From the NCBI GenBank assembly GCA_017540565.1, contig JAFYAU010000056.1, positions 1-47,754 of the forward strand: a DNA stretch of 47,754 nucleotides. Reading direction: 5' to 3'. The DNA comes from Oscillospiraceae bacterium (lineage in GTDB: Bacteria > Bacillota > Clostridia > Oscillospirales > Oscillospiraceae). Below the pieces are notes generated by a model. It did no database searches. It saw only the letters and a program-made list of their open reading frames with translations, and was not told the DNA's origin. Within the stretch, counting starts at the first letter, position 1. The number at the start of each line of letters is the position of its first letter. Made by a program: the position numbers and the translations under genes. Positions 23,360 through 31,647 of this stretch are shown one piece after another.

Positions 23360-25810
23360 TCAGATCATGTTCTCGTTTCTGGAGATGATGTCGTTCTGCA
23401 GATCGCGGCCGAGTTCCACGAAATACGCGGAATAGCCGGCGATGCGCACGACCAGATCGCGGTACTGCGTCGGTTCGGCCTGCGCTGCCCTCAGGGTGGC
23501 GGTATCCACGACGTTGTACTGTACTTCCATGCCGCCGTTCTCGAAGTAGGCCCTCGTCATGTCGCGCAGCTTGTCCACGCCGCCCTGGTTGGACAGGACG
23601 GTGGGGTGCATGCGGAGATTCAGTGCGATGCCGCCCATGTAATGGGTGTGATCGAAGCAGAGCGTGGACTGGAAGACGGCGGTGGGGCCGTTGGTGTCGC
23701 GGCTCTGGGCGGGGGACATGGCGTCGGCGATAGGCTCGCCGAACTTGCGCCCGTCGGGGGTGGCCCAGGTGACCTTGCCCTGCATGATATGGTCGGACGC
23801 GCCGTACAGGCCGGACTTGTAGACCTTGCTGCGCACGCTGTAGAGCTTCTGGCAGATGTTGTAGTAGAGCTCAACGCACCATTTGAGTTCCTCGTCGGCA
23901 TAGGGATCGGCGTTGCCGTAGTGGGGGACCTCGCTCAGAATGCGCTGGCGGAGAGGCTCGTAGCCTTCCCAGTTGGCCATCCAGGCGTCATACAGTTCCC
24001 GTGTCGTGAGGATCTTCTTGTCGAAGCACATGTACTTGATGGTGGAGATGGAGTCGGCCAGAGTGGCGAGACCGGTCGCTGTTCCGCCGTAGGAATTGTA
24101 CTTGGCGCCGCCGTTGACGCAGTCCTTGCCGTTCTCCATGCAGCCCTCGATGGAGATGGAGAGTGCCGTCTGCGTGGCGGAATACTGGGCCATGGCCTCC
24201 GCGTAGTTGTTCATCGTGATGTACATCCGCATGATGTACTCGCCCATGGCCGCGATGGCGTCACGGACCTGGGAGATATCCGTCATCTCATACAGATAAC
24301 CTGTCTTCAGAGAGACCTCCGCGTTGTTGTAGGGGTTAACGCCGTTGTTCAGCGCCATGTTCATCACGGTGCCCCACAGGATGCTCGCGTGCGGGGGATG
24401 GCAGCCGTTGGGGGCGGGATAATCGTTGCCGCAGCCGACGATCTCCTGGCATCCGATGATGCCGTAATCCCTGGCGTCCCTGAGATCGAAGCCGAGTTCC
24501 TGGACGATGCCGGGGATGATGACTTCATCGTTCTGATACAGCGGCAGACCGCCGACCAGCTTGCTCGTGGCGATGGCGCAGTCCCAAAGCTTGTCCGGGC
24601 TGTTCCTGTTGAAGCGGAGGGAGATGGTGGGATCGTGAAGCTGCAGACGGCCGACCGTCTCCAGGACCATGTAGGTGACAGGGTTCGTTGCGTCCTCACC
24701 GGTATCCGGATCCACACCGCCCAGCGTGGTGTGCTGATAGGTGTTGCCTACGCCGGTCGTGGCGACGAGCTTGCCGGGGCCGGCGGCATAATAGCAGTTT
24801 GCCTTCAGGAAGAAGCAGTCGACGATCTCCTGGGCATACTCCATCGTGATGGTGCCTTCGTCCAGTTCCTTCTTCAGATACGGCCAGGTATACTGGTCGA
24901 AGCGGCCGAGAGCAGGGGAGGGAGTGCGAGTGTCGATGGCGAGGAAGACCTGGTAGAGCATGATGCCCTGAACGGCTTCATAGAAATTGCGGGCCGGATA
25001 CTCGGCGATATGACGGAGGCCTTCGGCCATCATCGTGAGCTCGGCTTTCCGTTTGGGATCGGTGCAGGCGTCGCGCAGCTCCTCGGCCTTGTCCGCGTAA
25101 CGGTGGCCGAGAGTCATCGCCGCCTCGCAGATGATGGAGGCCGCTTCATAGAACAGGTCCTTGTTGACGTCCTCGCCCATCAGATTGCCCCTGTGCTCTT
25201 TCAGCCAGTTCTTTGCCTGCTCATAAATCGCACGGTAACCGACCGTGATGATCTTCTTGTAGCCGGCGATCAGATGTCCGGCCGGCAGGGCGATCAGGCC
25301 CATGCCGTTGGGGCGGTAGTCCGTGGCGTAGGAGTCCCGGAGCTCGACGAATCCGTCGGGCTGCCAGGCGTCGGCGACGGTGCCGACCTTTCTGTTCTTC
25401 CAGTAGTCGTAGACTTCGACAAGCTTGTCGTAGTCCTCCTGGCTGATGCACTGCCGGACTTCCTCGTCGTCGGGATTGTGATACAGGCCGTCCTCGCGCA
25501 TCGTCCATTCGCCGCTCTTGACCGCGTCGACGATCCAGTCCGACGTGTTCCATTCCGGTGAAGCGGGGCTGGAGAAGAAGTACGGGCCCTTGTTGCCGAC
25601 GATGATCTCGTCGTCCTCGATGCGGATCGTCATGTTTTTGACGAGCTCAAGGGTCAGGAGGGGACGCTTGATGATGGGCACGACGTTTTCATATTTTTTC
25701 GAAGCTTCCGTGATCAGGACGCCTCGCTCCGAGTCCAGGCGCAGAACGCGGTCGCGGATCTTCTCGCGGATGCGCTTGACCCGGTCGGTGGCGGGACAGA
25801 ATTCATACAT
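23360..25810 (-). CDS. Glycyl radical enzyme of unassigned substrate (pyruvate-formate-lyase-like fold)
   Basis: This 816-residue enzyme has the radical-site motif VRIAGYSAYFVEL near its end (Gly792) and the thiyl cysteine in GIIGCQEIVGCGND (Cys454). A Glu two residues after that Cys (Glu456) is the pattern of the dehydratase/lyase/decarboxylase branch (diol dehydratase, CutC, HypD and relatives), where it acts as a base; true PFL has two adjacent cysteines instead. The usual branch sequence is GCVE; here it is GCQE. The substrate cannot be fixed from this. AAGGAG precedes the ATG and a promoter lies upstream. No radical-SAM activase, which it would need, is in the window; the gene stands alone. 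Confidence 0.9.
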   Translation of the reverse strand: MYEFCPATDRVKRIREKIRDRVLRLDSERGVLITEASKKYENVVPIIKRPLLTLELVKNMTIRIEDDEIIVGNKGPYFFSSPASPEWNTSDWIVDAVKSGEWTMREDGLYHNPDDEEVRQCISQEDYDKLVEVYDYWKNRKVGTVADAWQPDGFVELRDSYATDYRPNGMGLIALPAGHLIAGYKKIITVGYRAIYEQAKNWLKEHRGNLMGEDVNKDLFYEAASIICEAAMTLGHRYADKAEELRDACTDPKRKAELTMMAEGLRHIAEYPARNFYEAVQGIMLYQVFLAIDTRTPSPALGRFDQYTWPYLKKELDEGTITMEYAQEIVDCFFLKANCYYAAGPGKLVATTGVGNTYQHTTLGGVDPDTGEDATNPVTYMVLETVGRLQLHDPTISLRFNRNSPDKLWDCAIATSKLVGGLPLYQNDEVIIPGIVQELGFDLRDARDYGIIGCQEIVGCGNDYPAPNGCHPPHASILWGTVMNMALNNGVNPYNNAEVSLKTGYLYEMTDISQVRDAIAAMGEYIMRMYITMNNYAEAMAQYSATQTALSISIEGCMENGKDCVNGGAKYNSYGGTATGLATLADSISTIKYMCFDKKILTTRELYDAWMANWEGYEPLRQRILSEVPHYGNADPYADEELKWCVELYYNICQKLYSVRSKVYKSGLYGASDHIMQGKVTWATPDGRKFGEPIADAMSPAQSRDTNGPTAVFQSTLCFDHTHYMGGIALNLRMHPTVLSNQGGVDKLRDMTRAYFENGGMEVQYNVVDTATLRAAQAEPTQYRDLVVRIAGYSAYFVELGRDLQNDIISRNENMI

Positions 25811-25847
25811 GGCAATGCAGCTCCTTTTTATAATTAATCTTTTGTAT

Positions 25848-25877
25848 ATTATATGACAGAATGCGCGGCCAATTCAA
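25848..25877 (-). promoter_or_regulatory. Promoter of the glycyl radical enzyme gene
   Basis: TTGAAT and TATAAT with 18 bases between, on the minus strand. Its -35 lies 10 bp from the -35 of the divergent promoter, so the two may share regulation. Confidence 0.65.
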
Positions 25878-25887
25878 CGCAAATCGG

Positions 25888-25915
25888 TTGAACTTTGATA
25901 GAAAAATAATATAAT
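25888..25915 (+). promoter_or_regulatory. Promoter of the small unknown gene and the PfkB-type kinase
   Basis: TTGAAC and TATAAT with 16 bases between, divergent from the glycyl radical enzyme promoter. Confidence 0.65.
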
Positions 25916-25944
25916 ACGATACGAATCAAAGATGGGAGGGTGCA

Positions 25945-26259
25945 ATGATGATCCAGCTGAACATAACGATCGAGGATATTGACTACGGCTCCGTCGCGGA
26001 GTTTCTTACGCCGGCTTTCGAGGACCAGTATCAGAACGGCGACCTCCCGGGATGGGCAAGGCTCCTTCTGGTGGCCGGGGGAAGTACGGCGGAGACGGTA
26101 AGGAAGATCGTAGAGAAGATCCCGGACGACAAAAAGGAAGACATGATCGTCAGGGTGGTGAACTACAAGACGGAGAGGACGGCAAGAAAACTGGAGGAGA
26201 TCGCTGCCGAGCGGGGGATCCGCATCAGGATCGGGGACGTAGGCGCGAGAAAGGTATGA
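25945..26259 (+). CDS. Small protein of unknown function upstream of a PfkB-type kinase
   Basis: A 104-residue (or 103; two ATGs in a row follow GGGAGGG) soluble protein that I do not recognise. It starts MIQLNITIEDIDYGSVAEFL, has a central helix-rich acidic part (AETVRKIVEKIPDDKKED) and ends in a basic GIRIRIGDVGARKV. No Cys, no membrane segment and no signal peptide. The kinase gene follows 7 bp after its stop, so the two are co-transcribed, and the pair is divergent from the glycyl radical enzyme. A shared task is possible but nothing in the sequence names it. Confidence 0.75.
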   Translation: MMIQLNITIEDIDYGSVAEFLTPAFEDQYQNGDLPGWARLLLVAGGSTAETVRKIVEKIPDDKKEDMIVRVVNYKTERTARKLEEIAAERGIRIRIGDVGARKV

Positions 26260-26266
26260 CAGACTG

Positions 26267-27208
26267 ATGAATGATTCGGCAATCAAGATCGGCCTCGTCG
26301 GGACCTGCTTCACGGACATCAAGGGCTTTCCTTGCGGGAAATACGATCCGGTGGGGAGAAATATAGGAAAAATAGAATATCACAGCGGCGGAGTGGCGAG
26401 AAATGTTGCGCTGAACTGTGCAAATATGGGCTATGTGGTGAAATTCATCAGCATGGCGGACAGCGGGGGCAGCGGCGACGATATGCTGGAGGAGCTTCAC
26501 GCTGCGGGAGCCGACATTTCTGATGTGCTGCGCCCGGCCCGGGGCGGAAGCGGCGTCTGGATGGCTGTTATGAATGACGAAGGGGATGTGGCGGGAAGCA
26601 TCTCGCAGCAGCCGGATCTGGATATGCTGGAGAGTCACATTCGGTCTCTCGGCGGCCGTGTCACGGAGGGATGCGGGGCAATTCTCCTTGAGATCGATCT
26701 GAATGAGGCTGTCGCCGAGTACTGCATCGGACTCGCCGAGACAGCCGGGGTCCCCGTCTATGCGATCGTGGGAAACATGAGCGTTGCCTGTGCGAGGAAG
26801 GATCTTCTGGCCAGATGCCGGTGCTTTATCTGCAACAGGGCGGAAGCGGAAAAACTCTTCGGGCATTCCCTGAAGGGTGATATGGAAGCGTTTCGGGACG
26901 AAGTGGCGCTGAACGCTGTGAGAATGGATCTGCCTCAGCTGGTCGTGACGCTCGGAGGCGGCGGATCGGTATGGTTCGACCGATCGTCGGAACAGACGGG
27001 GTTCGTGCCCCCGCTGGAGACGGATGTCGTCGATACGACGGGGGCCGGCGATGCCTTTTTCTCCGCCTGCGTATGCGCGCTGCTGGAGGGAAGACCGCTG
27101 GACGAAGCGTGCCGGGCGGGAACGGCGCTGGCTTCCCGGGTGATCTCATCGAGGGAAAATGCCTGCCGGTCCTGTGCGGACTTCATAAGGAACAGGGAAT
27201 ACATGTAG
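26267..27208 (+). CDS. PfkB-family carbohydrate/nucleoside kinase
   Basis: A 313-residue ribokinase-fold kinase. The N-terminal part has HSGGVARNVALNCANMGY, the PfkB signature 1 region, and the C-terminal part has DVVDTTGAGDAFFSACVCALLEG with the catalytic Asp of DTTGAGD. The GGVARN start and general layout resemble pseudouridine kinase and similar nucleoside/sugar kinases, but no pseudouridine glycosidase is next to it, so I leave the substrate open. A ribosome binding site is weak, in line with translation coupled to the gene 7 bp upstream. Confidence 0.85.
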   Translation: MNDSAIKIGLVGTCFTDIKGFPCGKYDPVGRNIGKIEYHSGGVARNVALNCANMGYVVKFISMADSGGSGDDMLEELHAAGADISDVLRPARGGSGVWMAVMNDEGDVAGSISQQPDLDMLESHIRSLGGRVTEGCGAILLEIDLNEAVAEYCIGLAETAGVPVYAIVGNMSVACARKDLLARCRCFICNRAEAEKLFGHSLKGDMEAFRDEVALNAVRMDLPQLVVTLGGGGSVWFDRSSEQTGFVPPLETDVVDTTGAGDAFFSACVCALLEGRPLDEACRAGTALASRVISSRENACRSCADFIRNREYM

Positions 27209-27215
27209 GGAAAAA

Positions 27216-27242
27216 GGGGCGGCTGCAGGAAACAGCCGCCCC
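27216..27242. terminator. Hairpin after the PfkB-type kinase gene
   Basis: GGGGCGGCTG and CAGCCGCCCC pair perfectly around a 7-base loop. An A-run stands before it and no T-run after it on the plus strand, so its efficiency in the gene's direction is uncertain. Confidence 0.55.
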
Positions 27243-27370
27243 TGACACTGTGTCCCCGTATGCCGGGATTCGGGACAGAAAACCGGATACCGGCAGCTGT
27301 CCTGTTGGTTTGAAGTGAAATCTGCATAATTTCAGGGAGCAGAAACCGCGATCGTTTCGCAGGATAGCCA

Positions 27371-27399
27371 TTTTCATTTTCTCGGGTATATGGTACAAT
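27371..27399 (+). promoter_or_regulatory. Promoter of the pseudo-P-type ATPase gene
   Basis: TTTTCA and TACAAT with 17 bases between; TGG in front of TACAAT gives an extended -10. The gene is thus expressed on its own. Confidence 0.6.
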
Positions 27400-27431
27400 G
27401 ACAAAACAGTATTCGCCGCCGGAGGAAAGTC

Positions 27432-29039
27432 ATGAAGCTGCAGAACAGACCGGATCTTCTATACAGTCTCGGGAAAATCCTGTTCAGTATTCCCGTGACT
27501 GCTTTTTGCGCCATGCTTCTGGTGGCGGCCTCTTCCGCGTTTTCCGGCCGGATGCTCATCATCACCTGCCTCGCCGCTTTCGTGTTCTCGGGATACGAGA
27601 CGGCGATCAGCGCCGTGCGTGCCGTCGTGAAGCGCAGATTCCTGCATCCGGATCTTTTCGTGCTTGCGGCGTGCGCCGCGACGATGGCGCTCGGCCTGTG
27701 GCAGGAGGGAGCGCTCGGAATGGCCGTATACGCTGCCTGCCGGAATATCATCATCACCAAGGCGGAGGATACCCGGAACACCGTGACGTATGACAGCGAT
27801 CTGCCCGGATACTCCGCGGAGATCCACCGGAAGATTCTTGCCATGGATCCTGCCCCGGCACCTGTGGAAAGGAACGTTAAAAAGGCGGGAGCCGTTTTTT
27901 CCGTGCTTCTGCTGATCGTTATACTTGCGCTTACTGTCGTCGTCCCGCTAATCTGGAGACTGACGTACCGCGTGTGGCTCAGAAGGGCGTTCATCCTGCT
28001 GGCCGGTGCATGTCCCGGAGCGCTTTCCTTTGCGGCTGCGAACGTGTTCTACAAGAATGTGAATCTGGGTGCCGTCCACGGCGTCCTCTTCAGAAACAGA
28101 AGTGTGATCCAGAAAGCCGCGCGGGTGACGAGCGTGGTGCTCAGCAGACTGAACGGGAAAAAGAGCGTCCTGACGGTCTCGGGATGTTTCCCCTCCGGTA
28201 TCGCGGAGAAGGATCTCCTGCTTCTGGCGGCTTTTGCCTGCGCCGGGTATTCAGAGGAAATGTACAGAGCCATATGCTCCACAGGAACGTCGCCCGATCT
28301 ATCATTCATTTCGGATGAAAGAGCGATTCCCGACAGGGGAGTCGTCAAGACGGTACGCGGACTCGAAATAGCGGCCGGCAACCGCCTTATGATGGAGGAA
28401 TACGGCGTGGAGATCCCCGGAGGCGAAGACATGGGGGAGGATCTCCTCTACGTCTCATGCAGCGGGAAATATGCGGGCAGTCTCCGCTTTTCTGTTTCCG
28501 AAGATCACGTAAACGACGCCACGGTGACCAGCCTCCGTGAGGCAGACATCGACCGGATCGTGCTTCTGTCCACGGAGGATGAGGATCCTGGCGGACGGCA
28601 GGAGAAACGAGGGTCGCCGCTTATCCGGGAATCCTTTGCAGGACTGTCCGAGGAGGACGCCGTCAGAAAAATGGCGGGACTGCAGCAGATGCAGCTGGAC
28701 GGGGAACTGCTCGCTTACGTCAATGACGGCGTGAGTGCTCCCGGCCTGATGGAGAAAGCGGACATACGGATCTCTGTCGGCACCGCTCCCGAGGTGTCCC
28801 GGGCGGATATTATCGTGCCCGGGACGGACGCGACAGCGGTCGCAAAGGGACTTCAGCTCTGCCGGAGAGCCCGTTCGGAGGTCATTGCCAATCTCGTCGT
28901 CTGCGGCCTGGCCAAAGCGCTGATCCTTGTTCTGGCACTGGCGGGATGGGGCGGCATATGGGGCGTCGTGCTGGCGGATATGGTTTCGTCGCTGATCGTT
29001 ATCCCCGGGACCCTGACCGTTTTCGGACGAAGGATCTGA
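27432..29039 (+). CDS. Degenerate P1B-type (heavy-metal) ATPase relative lacking catalytic residues
   Basis: A 535-residue membrane protein that follows the heavy-metal P-type ATPase plan but with its active sites gone. Two N-terminal hydrophobic hairpins (about 10-60, 74-110) are followed by a short 45-residue stretch where the A domain with TGE should be. A helix pair at 155-175 and 185-205 carries CPG (194-196) in place of CPC. The phosphorylation motif DKTGT is replaced by SRLNG (238-242). In the nucleotide domain SEHP reads SEEM (274-277) and GxG reads DRG; TGD and GDGIND are replaced by STED and VNDGVS (around 430-435). Two C-terminal helices (485-528) are normal. The frame is uninterrupted, with promoter and a good GGAGG site, so it is probably a used pseudoenzyme rather than a dead gene. 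Function unknown. Confidence 0.8.
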   Translation: MKLQNRPDLLYSLGKILFSIPVTAFCAMLLVAASSAFSGRMLIITCLAAFVFSGYETAISAVRAVVKRRFLHPDLFVLAACAATMALGLWQEGALGMAVYAACRNIIITKAEDTRNTVTYDSDLPGYSAEIHRKILAMDPAPAPVERNVKKAGAVFSVLLLIVILALTVVVPLIWRLTYRVWLRRAFILLAGACPGALSFAAANVFYKNVNLGAVHGVLFRNRSVIQKAARVTSVVLSRLNGKKSVLTVSGCFPSGIAEKDLLLLAAFACAGYSEEMYRAICSTGTSPDLSFISDERAIPDRGVVKTVRGLEIAAGNRLMMEEYGVEIPGGEDMGEDLLYVSCSGKYAGSLRFSVSEDHVNDATVTSLREADIDRIVLLSTEDEDPGGRQEKRGSPLIRESFAGLSEEDAVRKMAGLQQMQLDGELLAYVNDGVSAPGLMEKADIRISVGTAPEVSRADIIVPGTDATAVAKGLQLCRRARSEVIANLVVCGLAKALILVLALAGWGGIWGVVLADMVSSLIVIPGTLTVFGRRI

Positions 29040-29096
29040 TGAGTCGGCAGAATCGGGACGCTCCCTGAAACGATCGTATTTCCTGCGGTTCGCGTC

Positions 29097-29125
29097 TTGC
29101 ATCGGAAACTCCGATATGATATAAT
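29097..29125 (+). promoter_or_regulatory. Sigma-A promoter of yebC
   Basis: TTGCAT and TATAAT with 17 bases between, about 45 bp before the start codon. Confidence 0.7.
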
Positions 29126-29169
29126 CCCATAGAATTTTACGGAACAGACTGAAATGTGAGGTGTTCTTT

Positions 29170-29904
29170 ATGTCCGGACATTCCAAGTGGCATAATATAC
29201 AGAAAACGAAGGGAGCTGCCGACGCGAAGCGCGCGCAGGCTTTCACGAAGATCGCCCGCGAGATCATCGTGGCCGTCAAGGAAGGCGGCAGCGGGGACCC
29301 CGCCAACAACTCCCGCCTGGCGACGGTCATCGCGAAGGCCAAGGCGGCGAACATGCCGAACGACAACATCAAGCGTACGATCGAGAAAGCGCTGGGTTCA
29401 GGCAATGCGGACAATTTCGAGCGCGTCACCTATGAGGGATACGGACCGAGCGGCGTCGCCATCATCGTCGACGCGATGACGGACAACCGCAACCGTACCG
29501 CTTCCGAGGTAAGGCATCATTTCGACAAGTACGGCGGGAACCTGGGAGCGACCGGGTGCGTATCCTGGTCCTTCGACGAGAAGGGCGTCATCGTCGTGGA
29601 CAACGAGGATGAGGAGATCGACGAGGATACGATCATGCTCAGCGCGCTGGAGGCCGGAGCGGACGACGTGAAGACGGAAGAAGGCGTATACGAGATCTAC
29701 ACCTCTCCGGATGCGTTCAGCGCCGTGAACGACGCGCTGGCGGCTGAGGGATATCATTTCCTGAGCGCTCAGATCGAGATGGTCCCGCAGAACTATATCA
29801 AGCTGACCGACCCCGAGGACATCAAGAACATGGAAAAGATGATCGAGATGTTCGAGGACAACGACGACGTGCAGAACGTCTGGCACAACTGGGACGAAGA
29901 ATAA
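29170..29904 (+). CDS. yebC: YebC/PmpR-family protein
   Basis: A 244-residue protein with the unmistakable start MSGHSKWHNIQKTKGAADAKR, then NNSRLATVIAKAKAANMPNDNI and YEGYGPSGVAIIVDAMTDN. The family is known both as transcription regulators and, more recently, as translation factors that relieve ribosome stalling; sequence alone cannot decide. The ATG follows GAGGTG at about 6 bases. A terminator follows, so it is a single-gene unit. Confidence 0.95.
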   Translation: MSGHSKWHNIQKTKGAADAKRAQAFTKIAREIIVAVKEGGSGDPANNSRLATVIAKAKAANMPNDNIKRTIEKALGSGNADNFERVTYEGYGPSGVAIIVDAMTDNRNRTASEVRHHFDKYGGNLGATGCVSWSFDEKGVIVVDNEDEEIDEDTIMLSALEAGADDVKTEEGVYEIYTSPDAFSAVNDALAAEGYHFLSAQIEMVPQNYIKLTDPEDIKNMEKMIEMFEDNDDVQNVWHNWDEE

Positions 29905-29915
29905 GAAAACGGTGA

Positions 29916-29953
29916 GGCCGGCAACAGGCGTTTTACCTGCTGCCGGCCTTTTC
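29916..29953 (+). terminator. Intrinsic terminator after yebC
   Basis: GGCCGGCAACAGG pairs with CCTGCTGCCGGCC with one mismatch around a 7-base loop, followed by TTTTC. Confidence 0.75.
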
Positions 29954-29970
29954 GGGTGAGGAGAGAAAAT

Positions 29971-31578
29971 ATGATCACTGTCAACAATCTCAGCGTCCAG
30001 TTCGGAGGACAGCCGCTGTTTTCCCGCGTGGATCTTCAGTTTCTTCCGGGGAACTGCTACGGCATCATCGGAGCCAACGGCGCGGGAAAGTCCACCTTCC
30101 TGAAGGTACTGTCCGGGGAACTGGATTCCACCAGCGGAACGGTGGAGATCAAGCCCGGCGTCCGCATGTCCGTCCTGAAGCAGGATCAGAACATGTATGA
30201 CGACTACTCCGTGATCGAGACCGTCATTATGGGAAATAAACGTCTCTACGACTGCGGGAAGGAAAAGGATGCCCTGTACATGAAGGAGGACTTTTCCGAC
30301 GAGGACGGCCTGCGGGCCGCGGAACTCGAGGAGGAGTACGCTGAGCTTGGCGAATGGGAGGCGGAATCCGACGCGTCCCAGCTGCTTCAGGGACTGGGGA
30401 TCCCCACGGAACTGCACGAGTGCCAGATGCCGGAACTGGAGCCCAGGCAGAAGGTCAAGGTCCTGCTCGCGCAGGCGCTGTTCGGGCATCCCGACATCAT
30501 CATGCTCGACGAGCCCACGAACAACCTGGACATCAATTCAGTCGTTTGGCTGGAAGACTTCCTGATGGACTATGACGGCACCGTCATCGTCGTCTCCCAC
30601 GACCGGTACTTTCTAAACAACGTCTGCACACATATCGTGGACATCGACTACGGCAAGATACGCATGTACGTCGGCAACTACGATTTCTGGTACGACGCCT
30701 CCCAGCTGATGCAGAAGCTGATCAAGGAGAAGAACAAAAAAGGCGAGGAAAAGATCCGGGAACTGGAGGAGTTCATCCGTAGATTCTCCGCCAACAAGTC
30801 CAAATCCCGCCAGGCGACGAGCCGAAGGAAACTGCTGGAGAAGATCAAACTGGAGGAGATCCCCGCTTCCTCGAGGCGTTATCCGTGGGTCGGCTTCCAG
30901 ATGGCCAGGGAGCCGGGCAAGGACCGCCTGTTCGTGACCGACGTATCACTTACCGTGGACGGCGTGAAGATTATAGACAGGATCAGCTTCATCATGGACA
31001 GGGGAGACAAGATCGCATTCATCGGCTCTAACGAGAATACGATCACCGCAATGTTTCAGCTCCTGGCAGGCGAGAGGGAGCCGGACGAGGGGACCATCAA
31101 ATGGGGCGTCTCCACGACCCAGGCCTACTTTCCCAAGGACAACAGCGCCTACTTCAACGACTGCGATCTGTCCATCATGGACTGGATGCGGCAGTTTTCC
31201 GAGGACAAGCGGGAAAGCTATCTCCGCACGTTCCTTGGCAGGATGCTGTTCACGAACGACGATGTGTACAAGCCCGTAAAGGTGCTGTCGGGCGGAGAAA
31301 AGGTGCGCTGCATGCTCAGCAGGCTCATGCTGTCCGGAGCCAGCGTCCTTCTCATGGACCAGCCGACCAATCATCTCGATCTGGAAAGCGTCGCCGCTCT
31401 GAACAACGGGATGAACGACTTCAAGGGGAACATCATCTTCTCCACGCACGACCATCAGATGACGCAGACGGTGGCGAACCGCATCATCGAATTCAACGAC
31501 GACGGAAGCATCACAGATCGCCGCGTCACGTACGACGAATATGTGGAAATGATGAAGGACAAGAAAGAGTATTACTGA
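29971..31578 (+). CDS. ABC-F family ATPase with one degenerate ATP site
   Basis: A 535-residue soluble protein with two ABC domains joined by a charged linker (about 245-300), the ABC-F layout of ribosome-associated translation factors; the closest look is to YkpA/YbiT-like members. Domain 1 has an intact Walker A (GANGAGKST, 34-42), Walker B DEPTNNLD and His switch VSHDR, but its signature LSGGQ reads LEPRQ (156-160). Domain 2 has a good signature (LSGGE, 439-443) but Walker A reads GSNENTIT (352-359) without the Lys, and the catalytic Glu after Walker B is Gln (Asp463-Gln464). The three losses all fall in the same composite site, so one site should bind and cleave ATP and the other not. A strong terminator follows. 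Confidence 0.92.
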   Translation: MITVNNLSVQFGGQPLFSRVDLQFLPGNCYGIIGANGAGKSTFLKVLSGELDSTSGTVEIKPGVRMSVLKQDQNMYDDYSVIETVIMGNKRLYDCGKEKDALYMKEDFSDEDGLRAAELEEEYAELGEWEAESDASQLLQGLGIPTELHECQMPELEPRQKVKVLLAQALFGHPDIIMLDEPTNNLDINSVVWLEDFLMDYDGTVIVVSHDRYFLNNVCTHIVDIDYGKIRMYVGNYDFWYDASQLMQKLIKEKNKKGEEKIRELEEFIRRFSANKSKSRQATSRRKLLEKIKLEEIPASSRRYPWVGFQMAREPGKDRLFVTDVSLTVDGVKIIDRISFIMDRGDKIAFIGSNENTITAMFQLLAGEREPDEGTIKWGVSTTQAYFPKDNSAYFNDCDLSIMDWMRQFSEDKRESYLRTFLGRMLFTNDDVYKPVKVLSGGEKVRCMLSRLMLSGASVLLMDQPTNHLDLESVAALNNGMNDFKGNIIFSTHDHQMTQTVANRIIEFNDDGSITDRRVTYDEYVEMMKDKKEYY

Positions 31579-31591
31579 TCCGCGGCAAGTA

Positions 31592-31638
31592 AAAACAGGC
31601 CCGCAGCGGGGAAAGTCTCCGCTGCGGGCCTGTTTTTT
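31592..31638. terminator. Bidirectional intrinsic terminator
   Basis: A stem of about 18 bp (AAAACAGGCCCGCAGCGG and complement) with a 9-base loop and a T-run on each strand. It ends the ABC-F gene and the convergent dehydrogenase operon. Confidence 0.92.
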
Positions 31639-31647
31639 GGCCTGCGC

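Noticed and set aside
23606..25561. 651-codon plus-strand open frame inside the glycyl radical enzyme gene
   Set aside because: Antisense shadow; the minus strand carries a complete enzyme with catalytic motifs.
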